Assembly: GCA_905221605.1 (NCBI GenBank)
Contig: CAJNDS010001768.1
Location: 608,116-672,115, forward strand
Length of the DNA: 64,000 nt
Origin: Symbiodinium natans
Lineage: Eukaryota; Sar; Dinophyceae; Suessiales; Symbiodiniaceae
Reading direction: 5' to 3'
The position numbers were made by a program, and so were the translations under genes. Below, one piece after another: positions 32,205 to 42,406 of this stretch (position 1 is the first letter of the stretch; the number at the start of each line of letters is the position of its first letter). The notes under the pieces are model-generated. The model saw nothing but the letters and a program-made list of their open reading frames with translations. It did not search any database and was not told the origin of the DNA.

Positions 32205-32250
32205 CGTCAGGCCATGACCCCACGATGTCTGGAAGGACGTGAAGTGCATC
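32205..32250 (-). CDS. CUB-like module exon (F-x-T..LT)
   Basis: Acceptor CCCGAAG|G, GA donor CTGACG|GACTCC, phases 2 in and 0 out. Encodes MHFTSFQTSWGHGLT and joins to VNDVTYSG at 30626, giving F-x-T-x(4)-G-L-T|V-N-D. Another frame is open; the domain register selects this one. Confidence 0.6.
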
Positions 32251-33176
32251 CTTCGGGATGGGAAGGGGTTTAGGCTTTAGAGGTTTAGGGTTTAGGGTTC
32301 AGGGTTTAGGGTTTAGGGTTTAGAGTTTAGGGTTTAGGGTGTAGGGTTTAGGGTTTAGGGTTTCGGGATTGGGGATTGGGGATTGGGCCTTCGGGATTTA
32401 GGGTGAAGGGGTTGGGGTTTGGGATAGGGACTGGGGTTTGGGGTCTAGTTTGTTTGCATTTTTCCCCTTCTGTTCTTGGCAGCTGCCTAGCTGTCCCGGA
32501 CAGCAGGGAAGAGCTTATCTGATGTCTTGTGCTCATGGGTTCGGCTGCGCAATGCTTTCTGAAGACGAAAGTGCTACCAAACACCGGAACCTAAAAGCCA
32601 AAACAGATTCTTTTCGGGTTTAGGGATTAGGGTTTAGGGTTTAGGGTTAGGGGTTTGGGGTTTGGGGTTTGGGGTCTAGGGCTTAGGGTTCTGAAAGATA
32701 CTGAAGACCTGGCTGATGCTTTCAAGAGCAACCCTACTAGTCTTTCCGCTAAGCCTTAAACCCAAATCCGCCGAGGCCTCGGTAGGTGTATGAGTGGCAC
32801 AAAGCAGCACCCCACCTCTAATCCCCTCCCCAACTGCAGTGGCATTTTTTTGCCTGCGCTGATGAGCTTCCGAAGTCAACGGACCCCCCCCCCACCCACC
32901 CCCCCCCCCCCCCCCCCCCTGGCAGGCAGGCCACCCTTTCAGGTTTAATCACAGGTTGGGTATGTTTTGTAGGCTAGAGTAGGCCCCGCCTCCCTAAACC
33001 CCCCCACGTCCCTCCTCTCGGGAAGTTGCATTCGGCCAGGCCGAGGTGGGTCGCGTAGCGTTAAAATTAAACCCTAAACCCCAAACCCCCAACCCTGTTT
33101 AGGGGGGGTGGGGTGGGGGGAAACCCTACACCCTAAACCCTAAACCCGAAAGGGGGGAAGGGCCTGGGAAGGGGGG

Positions 33177-33283
33177 AGTCCTTAATCGGGATTAGTAGGG
33201 TTTAGGGTTTAGGTGTTAGGGCTTAGGATCTAGGGGTACTATAATCCCGATCAAGGACTGCTAGTATAAGGGGGAACATCCCA
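33177..33283. mobile_element. MITE family 2 copy interrupted by telomeric repeat
   Basis: The right terminus is intact (GCTAGTATAAGGGGGAACAT). The centre holds a 35-bp TTTAGGG-like insert (33195-33230) not present in other copies. Confidence 0.65.
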
Positions 33284-33478
33284 ACCGATAGGGTTTAGGA
33301 TTGAGGGCCAGACTTCAGGAATCTGCGCCCTCCCCTCTTTCTGTGAAATATGGTCCACTTTGGGGGCTCCTGTGGGAAAACGGGCCCATTAAGATTAAGG
33401 GTTTGGGGTGTAGGGTTTAGGGTTTGGGGTTTAGGGTTTAGGGTTTAGGGGTTTAGGGCCCATAACAGTAAGGCTGCC

Positions 33479-33651
33479 CCAGAAGGGGCCGACCTGTTGT
33501 TCAACTAAGCCTGGATGTCGCTTTGGCCGCATGTCTGCACTCCCTCATTGACGGCGGCCTTTACTCTGCCCAGTGCGGCGTATCTGGCATCAAGTGCAAA
33601 CCTTGGGAACCATATGGACCACCAACGGGATTGATGGTTCGCACACCTGAA
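33479..33651 (+). CDS. Possible plus-strand terminal exon, about 57 codons
   Basis: Open from 33479 to TAG 33649-33651 without needing a start codon: PVVQLSLDVALAACLHSLID, GGLYSAQCGVSGIKC, PYGPPTGLMVRTPEYL. Minus-strand frames are broken by stops, so this is one of few islands where the plus strand is clearly better. Function unknown; a retroelement remnant is possible. Confidence 0.4.
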
Positions 33652-33726
33652 TACCTCTAGAGTGCTAAACCCCAAACCCTAAACCCTAAACCACAAAACC
33701 TCATCTGCTCCTTATTACACCCGGTA

Positions 33727-33803
33727 ATTAAAGCCCAAGGGCCCATACCTCAGAGCCCTTTAAAGAAGGTCAGGGACGGGACCATGCAATTCCCCTTAGA
33801 CCA
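33727..33803. mobile_element. MITE family 3, right-hand fragment
   Basis: GGGCCCATACCTCAGAGCCC...AAAGAAGGTCAGGGAC...GGACCATGCAA corresponds to the right half of family 3. Confidence 0.55.
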
Positions 33804-34224
33804 ACAACTCTTATATGCGCCCGCGTTGCGCGTAATCGACCCCCCCCCACCCCACGGCATCCCCCCCCAAACCCTGCCTGTTAACCCTAAAAACACCACG
33901 GACCACGGGCGAGGACAGAGAAACCTCAGCCTAAACCCCACACTCTGAACCCTAAGCCCTAAAACCTAAACCCACCAATGAACGACAGGAGGGAGAAGGG
34001 TAAACCCGAAACCTTAGCCGCTTTAACCCTGAACCCTGAAGCGTAAACTCAGCACGATCCACAGCGGGAGAGGGGAAACCGTAAACCTACCATTACCCCA
34101 AACCTTGAACCCTGATTAAACTCTCAACCCACAATGAACCAATGGACCAGAGTGAAAATCCTGAACTCTACAGCCTAACCCTAAACCCCTAAACCACAAA
34201 CCCATGAACCACAGGGGAGGGGGG

Positions 34225-34324
34225 NNNNNNNNNNNNNNNNNNNNNNNNNNNNNNNNNNNNNNNNNNNNNNNNNNNNNNNNNNNNNNNNNNNNNNNNNNNN
34301 NNNNNNNNNNNNNNNNNNNNNNNN
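34225..34324. other. Assembly gap (100 N)
   Basis: Exactly 100 N. Both sides carry the same sequence (CATGAACCACAGGGG plus G run, at 34203 and 34344), so the gap lies within a duplicated, G-rich stretch. True length unknown. Confidence 0.98.
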
Positions 34325-34516
34325 GAGGGGACCCCAAAACCCACCATGAACCACAGGGGGGGGGGGATACCATGGGGGGGGAGGGGGGGGAAGGGGGGGG
34401 AAGGGGGGTACGCCTATGCTGGCGCATATAAACCCTAAACCCTAAACCCTAAACCCTAAACCCTAAACCCTGGACACGAAACCAAAAACCCTAAATCCTA
34501 AACCTCTGCTCCGCTC

Positions 34517-34582
34517 CTGACACCCGGGCGAGGGGTGATGTCGCAGTTGCCCTCTTGCGCGGCGTACGGGAGGGGAAAAGAC
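34517..34582 (-). CDS. CUB-like module exon (..Y..C.ITPRPG)
   Basis: Acceptor AGAGCAG|G and GA donor GTCAG|GAGCGG, phases 2 and 2. Encodes SFPLPYAAQEGNCDITPRPG. Preceding join IRSP|SFPLPY; closely parallels SPNFPSQY...CRITPRPG at 21116. A GT donor in phase 1 (34524) is the alternative end. Confidence 0.72.
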
Positions 34583-35021
34583 CTGCTCTCACAAGGGTTT
34601 AGGGTTTAGGGTTTAGGGTTTAGGGTTTAGGGTTTAGGGTTTAGGGTTTAGGGTTTAGGGTTTAGGGTTTGGGGTTTGGGGTTAGGGTTTGGGGTTTGGG
34701 GTTTGGGGTTTGGGGTTTCGGGTTTGACTGAGGGTGCAAGGTGTATCGGGTGTAGGGCGGAACCGAAACCCCACTAGTTCGGGGGTTAGGGGTTAGGGGG
34801 CAGCTGAGGGTTGAGAGTGTTGTGGGGTTCTAGCAATCCGTCCGCGGTAGGAGCTTGCTGCGTTGAACCCATTTGACAAGGCTGAAAGCCTCAAAGTGAG
34901 GTCGCAAACCCCAAACCCTAGACACTAAACCCCAAACCTCAAGACCCTAGACGCCAGACCCTTAACCTAAGGCCTCAACAATCGGGGGCAGGAATGACCT
35001 TCCGGGTTGAGCTCAGGGAAC

Positions 35022-35070
35022 CGCAAACTGTCCAATGGAATGCTCCAACCGCCGGAGGAGGTTGAGCACC
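35022..35070 (-). CDS. Possible exon
   Basis: Acceptor GGGTCAG|G, donor TTTGCG|GTTCCC, encoding VLNLLRRLEHSIGQFA; a TGA follows six bases later if not spliced. It interrupts the CUB register between 36095 and 34582, so it may be an alternative exon or spurious. Confidence 0.3.
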
Positions 35071-35655
35071 CTGACCCCTTGACCACTAAACACCTGAAAC
35101 CCCGAAAGCCCCTAAACGCCCTAAAAGGCCCTAAAGCCCCTAAAACCCCTAAAACCCCTAAAACCCCTTCATCCTGCACGTCCTCAATCTCCTACACAAA
35201 GGCCCGGGAACTTCGGCCCAAAACCCTAAACCCGAAACCCTGCTGTAAACCCTACCCCCTTTACCCTAAACCCTAAAAAAACCCTACACCCTAAACCCCA
35301 AACCCTAGACCCTAGACCCTACACCGCGGGAACCCGGGCTCGAAGAAGACATCAAAAAGGTGCCCAGGGCTTCTTGGGGTTTAGGGGTGTAGGGCTTGGG
35401 GGCTTGCGGGGCTTTAGGGGCTTCAAGGGCCTCAAGGGCTTTAGGGGTTTTAGCGTTTAGGGGTTTTAGGGGTTTGGTGTGTAGGATTTAGGGTTTACGG
35501 TTCGGGTTTGGGTGTTCGGGCGTGTGAGGTATGACCTTTGGGGTTTGAGGGATTCGGGTTTCGTAGTATGAGGGCTTAGGGGTGTAGGGTTTATGGCAAT
35601 ATAGGGGTTCCCCTTCTATACCCCAAATAGAATAGAATCCCCTTACCCCCAACAT

Positions 35656-35805
35656 CCAGAGGTTCTACCTTGGACCCTCAAGTTGCACCCTTGGGTTTCA
35701 GGGTCCTTTCTTCAGGATCCCTAAGGGAATACAAGGGCCATAAAAGGAGCATATTCAGTGGAACCTTAAGGGGTGCAACCTCAGGGGTGCGAGTCTTACC
35801 CCTAT
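35656..35805. mobile_element. MITE family 5 copy
   Basis: GGTTCTACCTTGGACCCTCA...AGGATCCCTAAGGG...GGAACCTTAAGGGGTGCAAC. TTGCACCC near the left and GGGTGCAA near the right form inverted segments. Confidence 0.6.
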
Positions 35806-36094
35806 TTTGGGACACCCCCAAATAGAATAGACGCCCCTTATAGGGACGACGGGGGCGGAGGGGGGGAGGGGTTGAGGCTTCGGGGGATTTGGGTTCTGTG
35901 GTTTGGGGGGCGAGGGTTTTGGCTATAGGCTTTGCGGCTGGGCTGGCCGTTAACCCGAACCCGAAACCCTCAACCCTCAACCCTCAACCCTAAACCCTAA
36001 ACCCTAAACCCCTAAACCCCCAAACCCCTTAAACCCTAAACCCTAAACCCTAAACCCTAAACCCTAAACCTAAACATCTTTCGGGCCAAAGCAC

Positions 36095-36155
36095 GGGCTC
36101 CGGATGCAGCCGTTGACCAGGGTGCACGAGCCCGAGTTGACGGTGAACTCGCGGC
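36095..36155 (-). CDS. CUB-like module exon (VNSGSC..GC.RSP)
   Basis: Acceptor CCACCCAG|GC, donor AGCCC|GTGCTT, phases 1 in and 2 out. Encodes REFTVNSGSCTLVNGCIRS. Joins 37221-37161 as GPPR C|REFTV. The S-G-x-C...G-C-x-x-S-P start matches 28558-28512. Confidence 0.82.
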
Positions 36156-36164
36156 CTGGGTGGT

Positions 36165-36520
36165 AGGGTTTAGGTTTTAGGGTTTAGGGTTTAGGGTTTA
36201 GGGTTTAGGGTCTAGGGTTTAGGGTTTAGGGTTGAGGGTTTCGGGTTTCGGGTTTAGGGTTTGGGGCTTGGGGCTTAGGGTTTAGGGTTTGGGGTTCAGG
36301 GTTTAGCCTTTAGGGCGGCAGGGGTTAGGGTTTAGGGCTTGGGGAGTTTGGGTTGGGGCTGGGGTTTTGGGGGTTTAGGAGTTTCGGGTCTTGCGTCTGG
36401 GGGGTTGAGGGGTTTAGAAGTTCAGGGTTTAGGGGGTTTAGGGGTTTAGGGGTTTAAGGATTTGGGGTTTGGGGTTTCGGGTTTAGGGTTTAGGGCTTAG
36501 GTTTAAGGTTTTTGGTTTAG
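36165..36520. repeat. Mixed TTTAGGG/TTTGGGG array
   Basis: Degenerate array to the right of the exon at 36155; a homogeneous array follows at 36636-36757 after a non-coding island. Confidence 0.9.
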
Positions 36521-37160
36521 GGAGCTTCGCCCATTCGGGCTTGGGGCGTGGGGCTTGATCATACGGCGATTTCAGGCTTAGGGGCTCGTAGGGTCTCAAG
36601 CCCCAAGAGCCCCAAAACCCTAAACTCCAGCTTTCGGGTTTAGGGTTTAGGGTTTAGGGTTTAGGGTTTAGGGTTTAGGGTTTAGGGTTTAGGGTTTAGG
36701 GTTTAGGGTTTAGGGTTTAGGGTTTAGGGTTTAGGGTTTAGGGTTTAGGGTTCAGGATTAGGGTTTTGGCTGCGCGAAGGCGCGAAGTGGCTCCTGCCTG
36801 CCGGAGCTGAATACTGGGGTAAAACCCCTAAACCCAAAACACCCTAAACCCGAAACCCTAAGCCCTGAAACCCTAAACCCTAAACACCCTAGACCCTACC
36901 ACTCTTGTACTTGTGGACCTCAAAGTCCTGCGGATGATGTTCTACACCCGAGACCCCAAACCCCTAAATCCTAAACCCTAGACTCTACACCCTAAACCCT
37001 AAACCCTAACCCTAAACCGCCCGAACCTTACACCCCCTAAACCCTAACCCCTAAACCCCAAGCCCAAACCCTAAACCCTAAACCTTAAACCCCTTAAACC
37101 CTAACCCTAAACCCCAAACCCCCCCCCAACCCCGATGGAGGATGTGCAACGACTTTGTGC

Positions 37161-37221
37161 AGCGCGGGGGGCCGCAGATGCGCCAGCCGCCGGCAGTCCC
37201 AGTGTCGTCGGACTGCCACTC
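37161..37221 (-). CDS. CUB-like module, C-terminal exon (GWRIC)
   Basis: Acceptor CCAAAAG|GAG in phase 0, GC donor CGCT|GCACAA in phase 1. Encodes EWQSDDTGTAGGWRICGPPR. The W-x-S-D-D...G-G-W-x-I-C end is the same signature as 17468-17414. It ends the first CUB-like module of the giant gene, whose earlier exons are not found with confidence. Confidence 0.8.
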
Positions 37222-37473
37222 CTTTTGGATCTAGGGTTTCGGGTTTAGGGTTCAAGGTTTAGGGTATAGGGTTTAGGGTCTAGGGTCTAGGGTCTAGGGG
37301 TTGAGGATTTAGGCTTTAGGGTGTAGGCTGTAGGGTTTTGGCACTCCTTGCCTTTGTACACTGATGCAGACCTTAAACCTTGCTAAAACCTAAAACCTAA
37401 GCCCACCCGGAACCCCAAACCCCAAGGCCGACACCCTTAACCCACGTCACATCATCAAAGATTCCCAAGTCTC

Positions 37474-37577
37474 TAAGGATAGTTACATGGTCCCTGACCC
37501 CTTATATACCCCTTATCTACCCTATACAGATTAAAACAGGTTAGGGACCATACTAAGGGCCCATGAAACTACCCTAA
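37474..37577. mobile_element. MITE family 3 copy, short
   Basis: GTTACATGGTCCCTGACCCC...TTAGGGACCATACTAAGGGC + CCATGAAAC. Central part reduced compared with 58583-58717. Confidence 0.7.
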
Positions 37578-37734
37578 GAAAGTGTCATCACGATAGGCTC
37601 TTATCGTGTGGATCTCTTGTTCTTGGGGTTTAGGGGACGGCCCCCAACGGAATAGAGCCTCCAACCCCTCAAATTGCCGAAAGCTGCAACACCCTCAACC
37701 CTATACCCCAAGCCCTAAACCCTAAACCCTATAC

Positions 37735-37806
37735 ACCAAATACATGTTGAAGGTTTGTGGCAATATCCGGTCGAGCTGCAATGTCGGCACTGGTGAGAAT
37801 GATATC
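37735..37806 (-). CDS. Probable upstream exon of the giant gene
   Basis: Acceptor CTGCCAG|GAT, donor TTTGGT|GTATAG, phase 0 at both ends. Encodes DIILTSADIAARPDIAT + NLQHVFG. It joins EWQSDD at 37221 in phase and could be the diverged strand before I-x-W, but the family match is weak. Confidence 0.5.
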
Positions 37807-38069
37807 CTGGCAGGTCACCCTAAACCCGACACCGACAAGAACAGTCTCTGAAAGGCATTTACTGGTCCTAAACCCTCAACCCTAAACCCTAAACCCTAAA
37901 CCCAAGTTTTTTGGGACTTCTTGGGATTGCTCTCAATCTTCTCAAGGCCTTTGGTCGATCTCACCTGCACCTCGACTCAGCCTGCGCCGAACTTGTGACA
38001 ACCACTTTGTCGGGAAGCGTTAGTGAGTATAGAAACAAAGCCCTAAACCCTAGCCCTAAACCCTAAACC

Positions 38070-38640
38070 CCAAACCTGATGAAGCGGCAAGCAGGGCGAG
38101 TTCCATGCAGCGAAACAGCATGTTCAAAATACCTGGCCAGCACCTGCCTTCGCAACCGAGCTCGGCGGATTCCCAATGCTCTCCCTACGCCCCGGGGGGT
38201 GGCGGGGGACGATTTTGCCAAAAAAGCCATCACTTGGGCGCCCCCTAGGACCCCCCCGGCCCCAAGTTATCTTTGTGCCACAGTACCTTTGTGCAGGAAA
38301 TTTTGATTTCCTGGGGCCCGGACCCCTCTGGGACCCTTCAGGACACCGGGGCGTCCCCACCAAGGAGTCCCCACCAGGGCGACCCCACCAGGGCGTCCGG
38401 CGTCCTTATCTTTGACTCCTCTTGAAGAGACTCAGAGCTTCGTCGTCCTTTTCAATTTGAGGCGGGGAACACAACAATGAACCCCCTTGATGGGGGCCTT
38501 GGCCCAACCCCAAACGTGAAAAAGCTCCTTTCTTGTGGCCCCCAAAAAATGTGGTTGCACGCAATTAAGCGGTAAAAACAAAAAGTAAGCCCCCTAACTT
38601 TGACACCATAAAACCCTGGACCTCATACCCTAAACCCCGA
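38070..38640. other. Unique island with short tandem repeat
   Basis: About 570 bp without telomeric units. 38349-38400 contains about four GGGCGTCCCCACCA-type units. A 75-codon plus ORF (38079-38306) and a 79-codon minus ORF overlap; neither has a family or codon pattern I trust. Possibly an old transposon. Confidence 0.45.
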
Positions 38641-39054
38641 AATCCGGTAAAACCCTAGAAGGCCCTGAAGACCCCGTATAACCCTAAGACCCTGAACCCT
38701 AAACCCTAAACCCTAAACCCTACACCCTAAACCCTAAGACCCTAAACCCTCAAACCCAAGACCGAGCCAACACCTGAACCCCCCCCCTTCAAATCACGGG
38801 AGCCTACTGTGGTTGGGGTTTAGGGTCTAGTGGCTTGAGGGTTTACTGCGTGGGGTGGCACACACAGACAAGGAATAACACTAAATCCTAAGCCCAAAAC
38901 CTTGCACCGAAAAAACAATTTATGTATATATATATATATGCCATGTAAACAAAATCCTGAACCCAAAACCTTGCACACCTAAAACACATAACGACGAAAA
39001 GCAACTAAAGACAGTAATAAACCAAAACCTTGCACACCTTAAGCCCTGGACAAC

Positions 39055-39139
39055 CGCGCCTTTGCCAAGCCAGTGCCGGAATACCTCGGTGAGGAAGCGG
39101 TGGCTTTGTGATGGGTCTGTGGTTGGTTTGAGGTCAGGG
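39055..39139 (-). CDS. Possible exon
   Basis: Acceptor GCTTGAG|C, donor GGCGCG|GTTGTC. Encodes PDLKPTTDPSQSHRFLTE and VFRHWLGKGA. Protein-like, no family recognised. It lies between the RCC1-like gene and the giant gene, so ownership is unclear. Confidence 0.45.
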
Positions 39140-39539
39140 CTCAAGCTTAGAGGTTTGGGTTTTGGGTTTTGGGTTTGCGGTTTTTGGCCCAGGGCTTAGG
39201 GTCTCAAAGCAACCACCAGCAACAAAAGACAGGCTGAACAAGTCCACCCTAAGCCCTAAACAATAGAACCCGAAAGCACAGATCCCGAAACACCAAGACC
39301 AAAAGCACTGATCCCGAAACACCAAACCCCAAACCCCAAACAGCGAACCGTAGATCCCAAGACACCAAACCCTAAACCCTAAACCCTAAACCCTGAGACC
39401 CTAAACCCTAAGTTGCAAATCGTCCCTAAACCCTGAAACCCCAGTTTAAGGTTTAGGGAATGGGGGATCCAAGTTCTGGATCCTGCTCTGGCACAATAAA
39501 AACTAGCTTTTTGATGCGTAACCTGATTGTCTAGGCTTA

Positions 39540-39935
39540 GGGTTTAGGGTTTAGGTTTGGGGGTGAAGGTTCAGGGGTTTAGGGTTTAGGGTTTAGGGCT
39601 TAGGGTTTAGGGTTTGGGGGTGAAGGTTCAGGGGTTTAGGGTTTAGGGTTTAGGGTTTAGGGTTTAGGGTTTAGGGTTTAGGGTTTAGGGTTTAGGGTTT
39701 AGGGTTTAGGGTTTAGGGGTTCAGAATGTGAGGACCTGAAGCCCTACTTGGGCCCAAACCGCCGAACGGGCTCCCGAACCTGAAAGCCCGGCAAATCAAC
39801 CTAAAGACTCCCAACGGTTTAGGGTTTAGGGTCTAGGGTCTAGGGTTTAGGGTTTAGGGTTTAGGGTTTAGGGTTTAGGGTTTAGGGTTTAGGGTTTTGG
39901 GTTTAGGGTTTAGGGTTTAGGGTTTAGGGTTTAGG
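39540..39935. repeat. TTTAGGG arrays around a short island
   Basis: 39540-39720 and 39818-39935. The island between (39721-39817) can encode FGSPFGGLGPSRASG on the minus strand after CTTTCAG|G, a weak exon candidate. Confidence 0.9.
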
Positions 39936-40048
39936 TACTCTAGGGGTCGGTATACGTACTAATGGTATTCCCTTAGGGGTCCCTATAGTAGAAGTATGCT
40001 GAAATAAGCCTTCGGGCTTAGGGCTGAGAGCTTGAATCCCAGAGGGTT

Positions 40049-41958
40049 TCAGCAAGCTTGCACGTGCTGCACATTGCGGCCCCTAAACCCTAAACCCTAA
40101 ACCCTAAAACCTAAACCCTAAACCCTGAACAGTCGGTGGCCGCTTAGCCGATCCTGTGCGGCACTGCTATCGCCCCCGAAGTCGGCATCGCCCCAGGTCA
40201 CCACGGCTCCATCATCCAGAATTGCCTATACAGGGTGTTTAGGTTGTTCAGGGGGTTTAAGGTTTAGGGTTTAGGGTTTAGGGTTCAGGGTTCAGGGTTC
40301 AGGGTTCAGGGTTCAGGGTTCAGGGTTCAGGGTTCCGAACTTGGAACCCAAGCAAAAACTTTAACATTCTTCCTGTTTCTTAGGAATTCGAATGTACCCA
40401 AAAACCAAAAAATCATTTCCAAGCATCCCCAAGTTGCGGCAAAGGCAGAGTCGGAGGCTTGGATGTGCTGTGTGCTCTTCAGCTGATGCTGTACAGCGCT
40501 GCTGTCACCGCCATTGAGGTCATCATGGGGATCGTCCCCCCAGGTCACCACACCCCCACCTTGGTGGCCCAGTAACCGTATTATTAGTAAGGGTTACCTT
40601 TTTTGGGGGGCTGGTGAGTGTTACAAGGGAACCCAGAACCCAAAAAGGGCAAAAGGGTACCACTCAGCCACTCAGCCACTGCCCAGGACTGCAGCAAAGG
40701 CTCCATAAGAAGCTTGGATGCGCTGCACACTCGTTAGCCGATCCTGCACGTAACTGCAGTCGCCACCACTCGCGGCATCGCCCCAGGCCACCACAGAGCC
40801 ATCAGCAAGAATTGCAGCGAAAGCTTTGTCAGAAGATTGGATGCACTCCACATTCTTCAGGCGATCCTGCACAGAGCTGCAGTCGCCACCACTCGCGGAG
40901 TCGCCCCAGGTCACCACAGAGCCATCAGCAAGAATGGCAGCGAAAGCCCCGTCAGAAGATTGGATTTGCTGCACATTCTTTAGGCGATCCTGCACAGCGC
41001 TGCAGTTGCCGCCACGCGTGGCATCGCCCCAGGTCACCACAGAACCGTCGGCAAGAACTGCAGCGAAAGCGGCACCAGAAGATTGGATGCGTTGCACATT
41101 CTTTAGGCGATCCTGCACGTGGCTGCAGTCGCCACCCTCCGAAGCATCGCCCCATGTTACCACGGACCCATCGGCAAGAATTGCAGCAAAAGCACCCTCA
41201 CAAGATTGGATGTGCTGGACGTTTCTCAGCTTATCCTGCACGGCACTACTATCACCACCATATGCCAAGTCGCCCCAGGTCACTGCACGCCCATTGTCAA
41301 GGATTGCAGCAAAAGCCACCGTATTTGCCTGAATCTGCTGGACGTTCTTGAGCTGGTCTTGTACATCGCTGCAGTCGCCACCACTCGTGGCATTCCCCCA
41401 GGTCACCACAGACCCATCAGCAAGAATTGCAGCGAAAGCATCTAGGGAAGATTGGATTTGCTGCACATTCCTTAGCCGATCCTGCACGTAGCTGCAGTCG
41501 CCACCCTGTGGAGCATTGCCCCAGGTCACCACAGACCCATCCGCCAGAATTGCAGCAAACGCTTCCGAGGAAGCTTGAATGCGCTGCACATTCTTCAACC
41601 GATCTTGTACAGAGCTGCAATCGCCGCCAGAATTCGAAGCACCCCAGGACGCAACTGATCCATCACCCAAGATGGCAGCAAAGCAGGCAGAGTCGTTCAG
41701 CAGATCCCTCGTCCTTTTCGAAGTTGCGACTTGAACTGGCGTTATGTGCAGAGTCAGTACATCACCATCCCGTACCCTTGCTCTTTTCAGCAATACCGAT
41801 CCGTCAAGCACGTCCGCAGAGGAGTTCAGCAGCCTTCCTTTCCCAACTCCCAAGGCACTCTGCGCACGCTCCTTCAGATCGCGGACCGGGGCATCTGGTT
41901 CGGTTTCCAATGTTACGGACCTCCCGCTGATGAGATGCACGTCCACCGAGATGGACAT
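40049..41958 (-). CDS. Ubiquitin-like + RCC1-like repeat protein, four exons
   Basis: Exon 1 (41958-40683) starts ATG and encodes a ubiquitin-like domain (residues about 2-74: VDVHLISGRSVTLETE...DGDVLTLHI), then about eight 41-residue repeats of the form AFAAILADGSVVTWG-x(6)-GGDCSxVQDRLKNVQRIQSS. The first frame runs into a stop after AVLGSG, but a GC donor (CTGG|GCAGTG, 40682) and acceptor CAAG|GT restore AFAAVLG|GGVVTWGDD in exon 2 (40559-40438). A second GC donor (GCC|GCAACT) joins exon 3 (40225-40144, AILDDGAVVTWGDADFGG). Exon 4 carries NVQHVQAC then TGA at 40051-40049; its acceptor is inside a 61-68 bp telomeric stretch and is ambiguous by one repeat unit. The repeats resemble RCC1/HERC-type blades. 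No HECT ligase domain is present, so a ligase role is not supported. Shares its N-terminal plan with the ankyrin gene. Confidence 0.88.
40560..40682 (-). other. First intron of the RCC1-like gene, carrying a dispersed repeat
   Basis: 123 nt, GC donor and AAG|GT acceptor. 40585-40665 matches 8945-9030 (CCCAAAAAG...GGTACC), so most of the intron is a mobile-looking element and not telomeric repeat. Confidence 0.7.
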
Positions 41959-41999
41959 TGCAGGGGCCAGGCGTGCTTCAGGGTGTTGAGGGTTGGGGG

Positions 42000-42150
42000 G
42001 GGGGGGGATGGGGATTAGGGTTTAGGGTTTAGGGTTAAGGGTTAAGGGTTAAGGGTTAAGGGTTTAGGGTTTAGGGTTTAGGGTTTAGGTTTAGGGTTTA
42101 GGTTTTAGGGTTTAGGGTTTAGGGTTTAGAGTTTAGGCTTTAGGGTTTAG
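42000..42150. repeat. TTTAGGG array with GGGTTAA block
   Basis: Separates the start of the RCC1-like gene (41958) from the last CUB exon of the upstream gene. Directly left of it is a G run (41997-42007). Confidence 0.9.
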
Positions 42151-42155
42151 GGTCT

Positions 42156-42227
42156 GCAGGTGTGGCTGCCATCCTATTGCAATCTTCTGTGAGTCTCCCG
42201 GCTTTAGGGCTATGGCGTCTGTGCTAC
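42156..42227 (-). CDS. CUB-like module, C-terminal exon (upstream gene)
   Basis: Acceptor CTTGCCAG|GT in phase 1. Encodes STDAIALKPGDSQKIAIGWQ. The G-W-x position matches G-W-[RE]-[IL]-C of other modules, but the cysteine is replaced by proline. Its 3' end is uncertain (GC donor CACCT|GCAG). Confidence 0.55.
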
Positions 42228-42312
42228 CTGGCAAGGGTCAGGGACCATACTAAACGCAAATGGTTCAAACCTTAGATCGCCTCTGGGATTTTTGGGGTTT
42301 CGAGGTTAGATT

Positions 42313-42406
42313 GGGATGTTCCCCCCCTTATGCAAACAGCCCTGAGTGGGGACGGGGGGTTACTAGAATCCCTATGAAGGACCGCCAGTATAAGGGGGAA
42401 CATCCC
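42313..42406. mobile_element. MITE family 2 copy
   Basis: GGGATGTTCCCCCCTTATGC ... CGCCAGTATAAGGGGGAACA + TCCC, about 94 bp. Confidence 0.8.
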
